DNA of 39,714 nucleotides from an uncultured Lachnospiraceae bacterium (GCA_947643615.1 CANRWO010000030.1:1-39714); one strand, 5' to 3'. Shown: positions 7,237 through 16,434, counted from the stretch's first letter. Notes: generated from the letters alone by a model not told the origin. A program made the numbers and translations.

Positions 7237-8593
7237 TTTGTATGCCCCTTTCCCAGGCCATCCACAGCTGGACTGTTATTATTGTATTCTTATAGTCAAA
7301 CATCCCCGCCCCCCGCATGGTATACCATAAAATCATGGCCCCCACAGTAGCCAGGCAGCATACCGCCACTAGGGCCGCCTTCCTTTTTTCCGCCTTATTG
7401 CCCCATGTCCGCAGTACCTGCAGCACGGCAGCAAGCAGCGCTGCGGCAACAAACCACCAGCTGCCATAGTCCATATACACTTTGGACAGCTTGGGCGTAT
7501 ATTCCAGAAAGAAATCATAATTTCTGCCTCCGAAGTCATAGTCCCTGCCCTTCAGGAACACCTGCAGGACCCCGGGGGATGCCCCATACCCCAGCATATC
7601 CCACGCAATTTCCTTCAGGATCGTAGTCTTATGCCATCCCCAGGCCAACCGGATCATGGCACGGTAATATTCACTTTCCTGCTGCTTAGTGATCACCTGG
7701 TCTGCAACCGCCCGTTCCATGGCGGGGAAAAAAAAGTTGTCCATCCCGTCCGCATACCATGCGGACTCCCACACCACATTTTCCCCTACGCAGGAAAGGA
7801 TCTCCTGAGGCCAGCTGTCATAATCCTTCAACATATTGGTCCACGCAATTCTCTGAGTCATCACCATCAGAGGCGTTTTCTGCGGCCTGCCATACAGTCC
7901 CCGGGTCTGGGACAGGCTGTTGATACCCCCGCACATCCCGATAAATACGGCAATCAGAAGCAAGCCATAGTATCTCTCCCTCCTGCTGTCTCTCCACCTG
8001 CGATGGCAGCAGATACCATAAAGCGCCACCGGCACGGCTCCCAGATAAAGGTACTCCGGCAGAAGCAGCGCCGACGCCAGCCAGCAGAAGCACAGACCGG
8101 CAAGCCTGCTTAGCGTGCGTTTATCCTCCGCCTTTATGGCTCCCGCCAGCAAGGCAAGTTCCCACAGCATAAGGGACGCGGCAAATGAACAGGGCAGCAT
8201 TGCCATATGGCACTGCATCACCACCGGAGCAGTCATCAGGGCAAGGCTGCCCCAAATCCGGCCCGCTTTACTCCCGGGCCGGAATACACCCAGGAAATAC
8301 CTTGCAGATGCATACGCCGCGGCCAACTGCAGTACATACACCACATAATGGTTTCTTCTCACGGCCCACAGAAATAAAGGATACAAAATACCCGTATATT
8401 CGTCACACCGCAACGTCCGGCTCAACCGGATGTAAAAAAGGCTTTCCCCAAACTGAGGGACATGTGGGAAATTACAGCACATCCAGACAATCCCCATGAC
8501 TGTCTGGATGCTGATGCCTATAAAAAGAACCCCTTTTAATACAATCCCAATATGCCCTGCGGCTTTCTTTATCCTGCTTTTCACTGATCCCAT
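7208..8593 (-). CDS. Polytopic membrane protein of unknown family, GT-C-like
   Basis: A 461-residue protein beginning MGSVKSRIKKAAGH, starting at ATG 8593; only a weak GGGA ribosome site is near. A span at about residues 15-35 is followed by a loop with RLSRTLRCDEYTGILYPLF, where a Glu sits at the position typical of GT-C active sites. About eight further spans follow, with a large extracytoplasmic segment at residues about 230-370. The family is not recognised. Position among glycosyltransferases and the overlap with the next gene argue that it belongs to the same glycan assembly process. A 90-bp gap separates it from wecE; nothing notable is seen in that gap. Confidence 0.65.
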   Translation of the reverse strand: MGSVKSRIKKAAGHIGIVLKGVLFIGISIQTVMGIVWMCCNFPHVPQFGESLFYIRLSRTLRCDEYTGILYPLFLWAVRRNHYVVYVLQLAAAYASARYFLGVFRPGSKAGRIWGSLALMTAPVVMQCHMAMLPCSFAASLMLWELALLAGAIKAEDKRTLSRLAGLCFCWLASALLLPEYLYLGAVPVALYGICCHRRWRDSRRERYYGLLLIAVFIGMCGGINSLSQTRGLYGRPQKTPLMVMTQRIAWTNMLKDYDSWPQEILSCVGENVVWESAWYADGMDNFFFPAMERAVADQVITKQQESEYYRAMIRLAWGWHKTTILKEIAWDMLGYGASPGVLQVFLKGRDYDFGGRNYDFFLEYTPKLSKVYMDYGSWWFVAAALLAAVLQVLRTWGNKAEKRKAALVAVCCLATVGAMILWYTMRGAGMFDYKNTIITVQLWMAWERGIQSEGPKADRE

Positions 8594-8683
8594 CTATTCC
8601 CAAAATAATCCATAAACATGCCGCCACCCACTGCTCCATACAGGAGGGCAGGGGAATGGCGTTTCCAGTAGCCTTGCGCCGTT

Positions 8684-9811
8684 TTACCGGTAGAACTTCT
8701 TTACTGCCTCACAAATATAATCCACCGTGCCCAAATCCAATCCGTAATACATAGGCAGGCGGGCAAGGCGCTCGCTCTCACTGGTCGTATATCTGTCCTC
8801 CCCGTGGAACCGTCCGAATTTCTGTCCCGCAGGGGCGGTATGCAGAGGAATATAATGAAATACGGAAAGAATCCCGTTTTCTTTCATATGGTCGATAAAT
8901 GCCGTCCTCTCTTCAATGTCCTTTGCCTTGATATAGAACATATGGGCATTATGCACACATCCCTCCGGCACTGTGGGCAGCAGGATCTTCCCTGCCTCAG
9001 CAAGAGGCGTTAGATTTTCCCTGTACCGGTCCCAGATCTCCAGACGGGCATTGTTGATCTGATCGGCGATCTCCAGCTGGGCATAGAGATATGCCGCATT
9101 CATATCGCTGGGCAGGTAGGACGAGCCATAATTGATCCATGTGTACTTATCGATCTGCCCACGGTAATATTTGCTTCGGTTGGTCCCCTTCTCCCGGATG
9201 ATCTCCGCTTCCTCCACGTCCTTCTCGTCCCGGATCAGCAGCGCGCCGCCTTCTCCCATGCTGTAATTCTTGGTCTCATGGAAGCTGAAGCAGCCGAAAT
9301 TACCGATAGTCCCCAGTGCCTTTCCCTTGTAGTAGGACAGGATTCCCTGGGCCGCATCCTCGATTACCACCAACCCATGCCTCCTTGCAATGTCCATGAT
9401 GGTGTCCATCTCACAGGCCACACCTGCATAATGGACCGGCACAATGGCCCGGGTCTTTTCCGTTATGGCAGCCTCGATCTGATTTTCGTCGATGTTCATG
9501 GTGTCCGGCCGGATGTCCACAAACACCGGTACCGCCCCGCGGAGCACAAAGGCATCCGCCGTGGACACAAAGGTGTACGCAGGCATGATGACCTCATCCC
9601 CCGGCCGGATATCCGACAGGAGCGCTGCAAGCTCCGTTGCGTGGGTACAGGAAGTGGTAAGCAGGCACTTTGTGGTCCCTGTCCTCTCCTCAATCCACTG
9701 GCTGCACTTATGGGTATAAGCGCCGTCGCCGCATATTTTCTGGTTTTTTACACACTCCTGAATGTATTCCAACGAAGTTTCCACATAAGGGGGCACATTA
9801 AAATTTATCAT
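8684..9811 (-). CDS. wecE: dTDP-4-amino-4,6-dideoxygalactose transaminase
   Basis: A 375-residue PLP-dependent DegT/DnrJ/EryC1-family enzyme that matches E. coli WecE/RffA along its whole length as I recall it. It has the N-terminal INFNVPPYVE, then YTFVSTADAFVLRGA, VPVHYAGVACEMDTIMD, and IREKGTNRSKYYRGQ+DKYTW. The PLP lysine is in FHETKN, and the C-terminus has FHYIPLH and GEDRYTT. The enzyme converts dTDP-4-keto-6-deoxyglucose to dTDP-Fuc4N in the cytoplasm with glutamate as amino donor. An ATG four codons further upstream (9823) directly abuts the ribosome site, so ATG 9811, which also matches the family N-terminus, is preferred. It overlaps the preceding GT2 gene by 14 bp. Neither WecD-type nor other Fuc4N-specific partner genes lie next to it. 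Confidence 0.9.
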   Translation of the reverse strand: MINFNVPPYVETSLEYIQECVKNQKICGDGAYTHKCSQWIEERTGTTKCLLTTSCTHATELAALLSDIRPGDEVIMPAYTFVSTADAFVLRGAVPVFVDIRPDTMNIDENQIEAAITEKTRAIVPVHYAGVACEMDTIMDIARRHGLVVIEDAAQGILSYYKGKALGTIGNFGCFSFHETKNYSMGEGGALLIRDEKDVEEAEIIREKGTNRSKYYRGQIDKYTWINYGSSYLPSDMNAAYLYAQLEIADQINNARLEIWDRYRENLTPLAEAGKILLPTVPEGCVHNAHMFYIKAKDIEERTAFIDHMKENGILSVFHYIPLHTAPAGQKFGRFHGEDRYTTSESERLARLPMYYGLDLGTVDYICEAVKKFYR

Positions 9812-10805
9812 ACCGATCACCATTCCTTTCCGATCGTCCCTGACGGTCCCTTTCTCTCTTCCATGTCCCGGTCACCGACCCCAGCACATTATCCGTTACC
9901 CTGCTGATAATATACTTGGGCCTTCCTTTTACTTCCTCATAGATCCTTGCAATATAATGGCCGATGATCCCTAAACTCAGCATCAGGAAGCCTCCTATGA
10001 TCAGGATCAGCAGGATTACCGTAGTAAAACCCTCCACTGCCGTTCCCGTCATAAACTTCACCAGAGTCTGTACGGCCAGAACCACACTGAACAATATGGA
10101 AACCACGCCCATAACCGTCACAAGCTGCAGGGGCAGCGTACTGAAAGAAGTTGCATTGGCTATGGCATACTTCATCAGGCTCCAAAAGGACCATTTGCTC
10201 TCCCCAAACTGCCTCTCCTGTACTTCATATTGCACCGACTCCGTCCGGAAGCCGGCCCAGAAAGTCAGCGCCCGGAAGAAAGTATTCCGCTCCGGCAATG
10301 CCAGTAACACATCCACTACTTTCCGGTCCAACAGCTTATAATCGGACGAGGAATTCATATCCATTTTGACAAGCATACTCATAATCTTGTAAAAAAGACC
10401 GGCGGACAGCTTATGGGGCAGGCTTTCCTTCCCCCGCCTGACCTTGATGCCTTCCACCACCTCTGCGCCTCCCTGCCACAGTTCCCACATCCGGGGAATC
10501 ACCTCCGGAGGGTGCTGCAGGTCACAGTCCATAACAATCACGGCATCTCCCGCCGCCAGTTCCAAACCTGCAAAGATTCCGGCTTCTTTCCCAAAATTCC
10601 GGCTGAATTCTGCCCCTTTTACCCGTGGATTGCCCTCTGCGGCCTTCAGGATCTCATCGTAAGTACCGTCCCTGGAACCGTCGCTGACAAAAACCAGTTC
10701 ATATTCAATCCCGTGATCCTCCATCAGGCGGGACAAGGTTTTTGCTGTGTTTACAATATTCTGTTCTTCGTTATAAGCCGGCAGCACAATGGACAACAAC
10801 GCCAT
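9798..10805 (-). CDS. Polyprenyl-phosphate glycosyltransferase, GtrB/DPM1-like GT2
   Basis: A 335-residue protein starting at ATG 10805 with GGAGGA 7 nt upstream; an in-frame extension upstream is not needed. The N-terminal GT-A domain (1 to about 215) has LSIVLPAYNEEQNI, the FVSDGSRDGT segment, FSRNFGKEAGI and the metal-binding MDCDLQHPPE. Two C-terminal spans are followed by GHYIARIYEEVKGRPKYII, the typical ending of GtrB/YkcC/ArnC-type enzymes. By family, it transfers a sugar from a nucleotide donor onto undecaprenyl phosphate at the cytoplasmic face. It lies between a GtrII-like gene and wecE, so it may feed the GtrII-like transferase. No GtrA-type flippase gene is adjacent. Confidence 0.88.
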   Translation of the reverse strand: MALLSIVLPAYNEEQNIVNTAKTLSRLMEDHGIEYELVFVSDGSRDGTYDEILKAAEGNPRVKGAEFSRNFGKEAGIFAGLELAAGDAVIVMDCDLQHPPEVIPRMWELWQGGAEVVEGIKVRRGKESLPHKLSAGLFYKIMSMLVKMDMNSSSDYKLLDRKVVDVLLALPERNTFFRALTFWAGFRTESVQYEVQERQFGESKWSFWSLMKYAIANATSFSTLPLQLVTVMGVVSILFSVVLAVQTLVKFMTGTAVEGFTTVILLILIIGGFLMLSLGIIGHYIARIYEEVKGRPKYIISRVTDNVLGSVTGTWKRERDRQGRSERNGDRYDKF

Positions 10806-10901
10806 TTGTATTCCTCCGTTCCGGTATGAAATTATTTCTCTGTCTACCCTGTACCGGCCCAGGCAGCAGTATCCCAACAGCCTGTTTTCTTTTTTCTTCC
10901 A

Positions 10902-12449
10902 CTACCTGCTCAGGTTTTCTGTTTTCACATACATCACACCGTCAATAATGCAGATGGAGTTTTCACCCGGGAAGCTGTCCATGGCTTTATATTCTTCCGA
11001 ATAATACATTTCTGCCATAGCCTCCGCAGGCTGTATATTCAGGGTGGCCCCCAGGTAATGCCTGATAAACTCCCTGTAATTGTCCCCTGTGTACAGCAGG
11101 CTGTCGCCGTTGAGGCCTATCATATTTGAAGTCACCGGCAGGGAAATGTCCGTCCCGGGGTACTGTACGTCGCTGACCTGCCCGATCATGGCTATGGGAA
11201 TTCCGGGATAATACCCCTCTGTCTGTTCAATCCTGTCCAACAGCCGCACACAGTAAGCATAGGTTTTCTCATACCTCTTTTCCAGATTGGAATAAGCGAT
11301 ATTATCCGCTACCGCATAATGGAAGACCAACACAAAAGCGGCTCCCATGGCTGCCCACTCCACCCACGCAAAGTCCTTTGGAGCTTCATTGCCCCGCCCC
11401 GCAAGCGCCAGCATCCCGATCAGAAGCAGCACCCATTGATACCTCATCAGCAAATGATAGGTCACATGGGGGGAGACCAACAATATCACGTTGGTTATCA
11501 TGGGAAAAAATACCAACACAATTATCATTATAGCGAAAAAGAAAGGATTTTTCCACCCCTTTCTGTTTCTCGCCAAAGACACGCCCGCAAAAAGCGCCGC
11601 AAGAAGCAAAACCACACATGCAGCCAATGACGGAATCCCCTGGAAAATCACATTGCCCTTCAGGGAAAAACCAAAGAAATCACGGTACATGCCTGCCACG
11701 GCAGTAACCAGTCCGCCCGATACACCGGATGCCATGCCATTGATCCCCTGGTAAGAGGCAAGCTCCTTGCCCTGCAGCCTCAGCAGCACCTGAAGAATGA
11801 TATAGTAAAGGGCCATGCCCATAACTCCCATATAGAGATAATGCATGGTTTTCTTGGCTTTAACTTTGATTTCCCCCTGCCCGGCAGCCAGCATCAAAAC
11901 AGCATAGGAAGAGAGGATCATTGCAAAAGGAAGATATGCCTGATATGTCCCCATGCTGAATGCCAGGCACACCGCCCCCGGAAGAAATCCCCTGGGATAT
12001 TTTTTTGTCAGCAATACCGCCAGCACCGCCAGCAACAGGGCCAGCATATATCCGTCCATCGTAAACACATATGCGAAGGTAGACGCCAGGGACGGAAAGG
12101 AGGCCAGCAGGCCACCGGCCAATACCACCGCCCATGTCCTGCGGATCTCCAGCAGTTCCACCAGCGCTGCCGACGCTAGGGAAAGGAAAAACAAGCCAAG
12201 CACGCCTATCAGCCATGGTATGGTATAAAATGAAGAAAAGCCGCAGGCTACCATAAGGAACCACCTGCCGGAAGTGATCATATTCTGGTCAAAGTACATG
12301 CTGGCAAGGCCGTCATGGTTAGGGATGTCCGACAGCAATATGGGCATATGTACCAGCAAACCGATACCGAAGGCAGAAAAGAAAGCTGTCTTCCATTCCT
12401 TTTTTATTTTGTCCCGATTTAGTCTGCAAAAAAATTCTCCCGGTGTCAT
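10902..12449 (-). CDS. GtrII-like glucosyltransferase-domain membrane protein
   Basis: A 515-residue polytopic protein. The preferred start is ATG 12449 with GGAG 7 nt upstream; a TTG two codons earlier also exists. The N-terminal span is followed by the loop DIPNHDGLASMYFDQNMITSGRW, which has the acidic residue and SGRW segment characteristic of the Glucos_trans_II (GtrII) family as I know it. About ten more spans follow, then a soluble C-terminal domain of about 110 residues. GtrII-type proteins attach a sugar from undecaprenyl phosphate to a surface polysaccharide outside the membrane. The next gene in the operon encodes a GtrB-like synthase, the usual partner. The protein at 22793-24463 is a distant relative. 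Confidence 0.8.
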   Translation of the reverse strand: MTPGEFFCRLNRDKIKKEWKTAFFSAFGIGLLVHMPILLSDIPNHDGLASMYFDQNMITSGRWFLMVACGFSSFYTIPWLIGVLGLFFLSLASAALVELLEIRRTWAVVLAGGLLASFPSLASTFAYVFTMDGYMLALLLAVLAVLLTKKYPRGFLPGAVCLAFSMGTYQAYLPFAMILSSYAVLMLAAGQGEIKVKAKKTMHYLYMGVMGMALYYIILQVLLRLQGKELASYQGINGMASGVSGGLVTAVAGMYRDFFGFSLKGNVIFQGIPSLAACVVLLLAALFAGVSLARNRKGWKNPFFFAIMIIVLVFFPMITNVILLVSPHVTYHLLMRYQWVLLLIGMLALAGRGNEAPKDFAWVEWAAMGAAFVLVFHYAVADNIAYSNLEKRYEKTYAYCVRLLDRIEQTEGYYPGIPIAMIGQVSDVQYPGTDISLPVTSNMIGLNGDSLLYTGDNYREFIRHYLGATLNIQPAEAMAEMYYSEEYKAMDSFPGENSICIIDGVMYVKTENLSR

Positions 12450-12496
12450 TTCCAATCTCCATTTCTCCGCTGTCTCTTACACACAAGCGAACCCCT

Positions 12497-13339
12497 TCAC
12501 TGTTTCAGGTAGGATGCGACAATATCCGCCAACAGCCGCCTTCCGGCTTCGTTGGGATGCAGGCCGTCCGCGGTATAAAGCTTCCGGTCGTCCCAGGTCT
12601 CATGGGGATAAACATCATGGTACAGATCCACAACCTCCACCTTCATCTCTTCCGCCACCCGGATCTCCATATTCACATAATCCTCCAATATCCCGCCGCC
12701 CTCGTCCTTTTCCTCGCAGGTCTCACCTGTGGGTTCGTACCAGCTGTAGGTGGACGTCAGCAACACGATCCGGATATTGGGATAGGCCTCCTGCCAGGCA
12801 GATAACCCGCTTCGAAGCGCGCCGGCAAAAGTGTAGGGGTCGTAGGGATCATGGGGATTTTCCAGGGGAACTCCCGCATGGTAATCATTGATGCCATACT
12901 GGACCAACAGGATATCCACACCGGTAAAATCCGTTTGCTCCAAATCATCTATCACTTCCGGGAAATACTCCGTGGCACTCTCCCGGACAATGGTCGCCTG
13001 CTGGAGTCCGAAATCGTCTAACGCCGCCGCCCTGGAGATGGATGCGAAAGACAAGCTGTCCTTTGTAAATGCAAGCCGGCCTTCCACATCAATACGGCTG
13101 AAGCAGGTCCCGCCCAAAGCTCCGTTATAGACCTCCTGCCCCAGAAGCTGGGACAGCAGTGCGCTGACGGATGTTTCGTCACGCACCTGGCCGAAAATAC
13201 TGTCCCCCAGCACCAGAATCCGGGGGTTGTACGGCTTATCGCTTTTCCGGATCGGAAATGTCGCCAGGAAGAGTATCAGAAAAAGCAACGCCGACACGGT
13301 CCCATATACAATTGTCCTTACATGAATCCCTCTCTTCAA
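12497..13339 (-). CDS. Membrane-anchored SGNH/GDSL-family hydrolase
   Basis: A 280-residue protein with an N-terminal membrane anchor (about residues 9-30) and a complete SGNH domain: block I VLGDSIFG with Ser47, the GGTCFS oxyanion region, block III QYGINDY, and block V ADGLHPNE with Asp258/His261. The predicted start is TTG 13339, with AAGGAG 6 nt upstream; no ATG fits. The active site would face outward. Family enzymes remove or transfer acyl groups, commonly O-acetyl on carbohydrates; the substrate here is unknown. Position between pseG and a GtrII-like gene suggests a glycan substrate. It has strong local similarity to the SGNH proteins at 679-1803 and 24644-26068. Confidence 0.85.
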   Translation of the reverse strand: MKRGIHVRTIVYGTVSALLFLILFLATFPIRKSDKPYNPRILVLGDSIFGQVRDETSVSALLSQLLGQEVYNGALGGTCFSRIDVEGRLAFTKDSLSFASISRAAALDDFGLQQATIVRESATEYFPEVIDDLEQTDFTGVDILLVQYGINDYHAGVPLENPHDPYDPYTFAGALRSGLSAWQEAYPNIRIVLLTSTYSWYEPTGETCEEKDEGGGILEDYVNMEIRVAEEMKVEVVDLYHDVYPHETWDDRKLYTADGLHPNEAGRRLLADIVASYLKQ

Positions 13340-13383
13340 CCGCTTCTCCTTATATCATTGCCTTCCGTTGCTTACCCCATACC

Positions 13384-13484
13384 GTCACTTAATGTATGTC
13401 AACACTGAATGCACGTCATCCCGCAATGCACACCATCATTTAACACATGTCACCACCCTGTACAAGCCATCCCGCAATGTACAC
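13384..13484. repeat. Two degenerate 51-bp tandem repeats between genes
   Basis: Two adjacent units have a 51-bp period. The best-conserved part reads CATCCCGCAATG-C/T-ACAC at 13417-13433 and 13468-13484, with roughly three quarters identity over the rest. They lie between pseG and the SGNH gene (gap 13340-13522). No coding frame or promoter is convincing here. Confidence 0.6.
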
Positions 13485-13522
13485 TGCCGTTTTCCGTCCA
13501 TTGTCTGCTGCCGTCCAATTCA

Positions 13523-14587
13523 TTACACCTGTTTTTTAACCCCATCCCCCGGAATTCCCGCCAAGATCCCCGCCAGTCTCTGTGCGCCCAGTCCGTCCGT
13601 GAGCCTTTGTTCTTTCAAATAGCACTGGCTCCTTTCCCTGTGGTCCCGGGCCAGCTCCAATACCCGCCCTGCGATCCGATCCAGGACTGCCGCCGGGTCT
13701 TTGTGGAATGCCCCGGCAGAAAATGCAATCTTTTCCCGGTGGAGGTATTCCGTCAGCTTCTCCTGGTTTGCCGCGTAGGAAAAACAGACAAAGGGCACTC
13801 CTACTGCCGCCAGCTCATATATGGTAGACCCTCCGGCAGTGACCGCCAAGTCACATCGGCTCATAAGGCCTGCCATATCCTGCACATTATGGTAAACATG
13901 AATGTGGCTTGATTGTCTCTCCAATTCCTTCATTTGTTCAAAATGGGGGTTAAATCCCCCGATTACTAAATGATAATTTAATATCTCGTCTGTTATTTTA
14001 TGTTTTTCTATTTCATTTAGTATTTTTCCGGCAATATTGTCAATATCTCCGCCTCCGGTAGTGATCAATATTTGTCCCGCCCGCTCTCTCACACAGTACG
14101 ATTTCCCGAGAAACTGCGGCCTGACAGGGACATAAGAACTTCCCAAAACCAGCTCCGTATCCGTATGGGCGTAAAGCTTTCCATAACATTCCCTGTCCGC
14201 AAAGGCATTATAATTGATTACCCTGTCCACAGGAAAGCGCTCTTCCCCCATATCGTCCAACAATGTAACTGCTCCGTATTCCCGTATTCCCAGAAGATAA
14301 CGGGATGTCACAAAGTAGCTGTCCACAAGGATAACATTTGTATTTTTATCAATTCCCGGTATTTGATGCCATGCGGGGAGTTCCGCCTCCATGTCCCGCG
14401 GGTCACTTTCCAGGACATAAACCCCGTAACCGCGCCCCCGGGCCAATTCTGCCGACTGCAGGTCCGCACAGACAAAGGATATCTCACGAATGTCCACAAA
14501 TTTCCTCAGTTCGTCCGCTATGGTCAGGCAGCGCATCAGATGCCCCGCCCCGACCCTGGCATTGCCGTCCGCCCGAATCAGAAACAT
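13523..14587 (-). CDS. pseG: UDP-2,4-diacetamido-2,4,6-trideoxy-beta-L-altropyranose hydrolase
   Basis: A 354-residue GT-B-fold protein of the PseG/SpsG type. The N-terminus FLIRADGNARVGAGHLMRC carries the conserved GxGHxxRC with the catalytic His. The C-terminal half has AVTAGGSTIYELAAVGVPF, a nucleotide-sugar-binding segment of MurG-like folds. It removes UDP by attack at C1, releasing 2,4-diacetamido-2,4,6-trideoxy-L-altrose for PseI. The preferred start is ATG 14587 with AAGGTGG about 5 nt upstream; an in-frame GTG lies three codons earlier. It follows pseI by about 30 bp and continues the pseF-pseI-pseG order of this operon. Both PseG and legionaminic-pathway proteins belong to related families; the neighbouring PseI-type synthase supports the pseudaminic route. 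Confidence 0.85.
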   Translation of the reverse strand: MFLIRADGNARVGAGHLMRCLTIADELRKFVDIREISFVCADLQSAELARGRGYGVYVLESDPRDMEAELPAWHQIPGIDKNTNVILVDSYFVTSRYLLGIREYGAVTLLDDMGEERFPVDRVINYNAFADRECYGKLYAHTDTELVLGSSYVPVRPQFLGKSYCVRERAGQILITTGGGDIDNIAGKILNEIEKHKITDEILNYHLVIGGFNPHFEQMKELERQSSHIHVYHNVQDMAGLMSRCDLAVTAGGSTIYELAAVGVPFVCFSYAANQEKLTEYLHREKIAFSAGAFHKDPAAVLDRIAGRVLELARDHRERSQCYLKEQRLTDGLGAQRLAGILAGIPGDGVKKQV

Positions 14588-14616
14588 ACCTGCCACCTTC
14601 TTATTCCCGTCATCCC

Positions 14617-15675
14617 TCAGTCAAATTGCACCAGTTCCCAGCTCATGGGAGTGCCCAGCTTTGCGTCCCTGGAAATCCTTTTCCCCAATATCTCCTGGTA
14701 GTACATAGTGTGGAGGCCGCATCCGGGCCGCACGGAACGGAGATTTTCCGCCGTGAAACGCTCCCCTGCCTTCATATCCTTTGCCACAAACAACGACCGT
14801 GAAAGCTCCCTGGCCTTTTTCTGCTTTGGTGTAAGGTCGTAGGTTATCTTCCCCAAAGCCTTTTCTATTTTTCGGATGTTATCCGTCATCTCCCTGAATT
14901 CCTCCGGCTCCATGGAAAATGCCGCATCTACGCCGCCGTCCGCGCGCCTTAAGGTCAGATGTTTTTCCACCACCTTGGCCCCCAGAGCCACTGCGGCCCC
15001 GGCCACTGCGCTGCCCATGGTATGGTCGGATATCCCCGCAATACAGCCGAAGCTCTCCCCCATAGCCGGAATCGTTTTCAGGTTTATTTCCTCGTATGGC
15101 GTAGGATAGGCAGAAGTACACTTCAGCAGGATCACCTGCTCATTACCCGCTTCCCTGCAGGTTCTCAGCGCCAGCTCAATGTCCGACATATAGGCGATGC
15201 CTGTGGAAATGATCACAGGCTTCCCCGTCTGAGCGATCTTTTTCAAAAGAGGGATATCCGTGATTTCAGGACTTCCCACCTTATAAGCAGGAATACCCAT
15301 GTCCTCCAAAAAGTCAACACTGTCCAAGTCAAAAGGCGCGGAGAAAAACAGCAGGCCCATGCCCTCCGCTGTTTTCTTTAATTCAGGCTGCCATTCCCGA
15401 GGTGTGTAAGCCGATTCGTACAATTTATGCAGCGTGATCCCATCCCACAGGGTTCCCTGGGTGATCTGGAAGCAGGGATCCTCACTGTCTAAAGTAATGC
15501 CGTCAGGGGTATAGGTCTGTATCTTGATGGCATCCGCACCTGCCTCCTTGGCTGCCCTCATGATCGCCACCGCACGGTCAAAGTCCATCATATGGTTGGC
15601 TGACATCTCCGCTACGATAAAAGCAGGAGAATCTTCACTGATGAGGCGTCCCCCGATATATATTTCCTTATCCAT
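14617..15675 (-). CDS. pseI: Pseudaminic acid synthase
   Basis: A 352-residue NeuB-family enzyme. It has an N-terminal TIM barrel with FIVAEMSANH, IKIQTYTPDGIT, KVGSPEITDIPLL, STGIAYMSDIE and GISDHTMGSA, then a C-terminal SAF/antifreeze-like domain (about 290-350). Segments GTLWDGITLHKLYESAYTP and GGVDAAFSMEP are those I associate with PseI rather than with sialic or legionaminic acid synthases. It condenses the 6-deoxy-diacetamido-altrose with phosphoenolpyruvate to give pseudaminic acid in the cytoplasm. ATG 15675 is the start. It sits between pseF (45 bp upstream) and pseG. Assignment to NeuB-family is certain; the PseI subtype is very likely. Confidence 0.9.
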   Translation of the reverse strand: MDKEIYIGGRLISEDSPAFIVAEMSANHMMDFDRAVAIMRAAKEAGADAIKIQTYTPDGITLDSEDPCFQITQGTLWDGITLHKLYESAYTPREWQPELKKTAEGMGLLFFSAPFDLDSVDFLEDMGIPAYKVGSPEITDIPLLKKIAQTGKPVIISTGIAYMSDIELALRTCREAGNEQVILLKCTSAYPTPYEEINLKTIPAMGESFGCIAGISDHTMGSAVAGAAVALGAKVVEKHLTLRRADGGVDAAFSMEPEEFREMTDNIRKIEKALGKITYDLTPKQKKARELSRSLFVAKDMKAGERFTAENLRSVRPGCGLHTMYYQEILGKRISRDAKLGTPMSWELVQFD

Positions 15676-15720
15676 ATTTTCTCTCCTTTTCCGGCAATGC
15701 GTTCCCCGTTAGGGCGTGCC

Positions 15721-16434
15721 TTAATTTTCGTTAAGCAGGCTTCTTTCCCGCATCAGTCCATATTTCATCTCCGCCATCTGCCAATCCGTGAGGTTGTCGA
15801 TATCCTGTACCTCCAGCTCAGACACTACCAGCGGAAAAATATTGCCCGCCATGACCCTTTTCGTCCGCCGGAAAGCCTCCGTGCGGAACACATAAAACTG
15901 TCCTGCGTCATGATATTGCGGCTGCAGGTCCTGGGAACGGCTGTCCAGATACTCGGGATGCCGGAACACCAGCCTCCCCTCCTCTATTACCAAGGCCCTC
16001 TGGGGCGGATAGGAAAAGGAGACCACCGGTATGACGGTATCCGCGCCGCAGTCTTCCAGCATCCCCACAGCATCCTTCAGCTTCTCCCCTGTCACAAAGG
16101 GGGCGGTGGGATAGATGCAGCAGCCGACATCAAAGAGCCGGCCACGTTTTTCATACTCCTCCAATACCTCAATCAATACGTCGCTGGTGGAAGCAAAATC
16201 ATTTGCCGTTTTCCCGCTGCGGTAAAACGGTACCTCCGCACCGTATTTTTTTGCAATATCGGCTATCTCCGGGTCATCCGTGGACACCATGACACAGTCA
16301 AACACACCGGATGCCACCGCCGCCCCCACGGAATAGGCCAATATGGGTTTCCCACAGAACTCTTTGATATTTTTCCGGGGGATCCTCTTGCTCCCTCCCC
16401 TTGCCGTGATGATTGCGATTGTCCTCATATGCAT
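15721..16434 (-). CDS. pseF: Pseudaminic acid cytidylyltransferase
   Basis: A 237-residue CMP-sugar synthetase. It carries the family signature near the N-terminus (IITARGGSKRIPRKNIKEF), then GKPILAYSV, STDDPEIADIA and IYPTAPFVTGE. It activates pseudaminic acid with CTP to CMP-Pse, the donor for transferases. Three ATGs lie close together (16440, 16434, 16428). The middle one is 6 nt from GGAAAGGG and is preferred. It is the first pse gene of the run. Upstream lies about 118 bp without a gene and then a MITE-like element. The PseF subtype follows from the PseI and PseG neighbours; on sequence alone it could also act on a related nonulosonic acid. Confidence 0.85.
   Translation of the reverse strand: MHMRTIAIITARGGSKRIPRKNIKEFCGKPILAYSVGAAVASGVFDCVMVSTDDPEIADIAKKYGAEVPFYRSGKTANDFASTSDVLIEVLEEYEKRGRLFDVGCCIYPTAPFVTGEKLKDAVGMLEDCGADTVIPVVSFSYPPQRALVIEEGRLVFRHPEYLDSRSQDLQPQYHDAGQFYVFRTEAFRRTKRVMAGNIFPLVVSELEVQDIDNLTDWQMAEMKYGLMRERSLLNEN

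Noticed and set aside
8684..9811. WecE-like protein as the missing PseC
   Set aside because: It matches WecE along the full length, including the substrate-region motifs, so a nonulosonic-acid role is unlikely.
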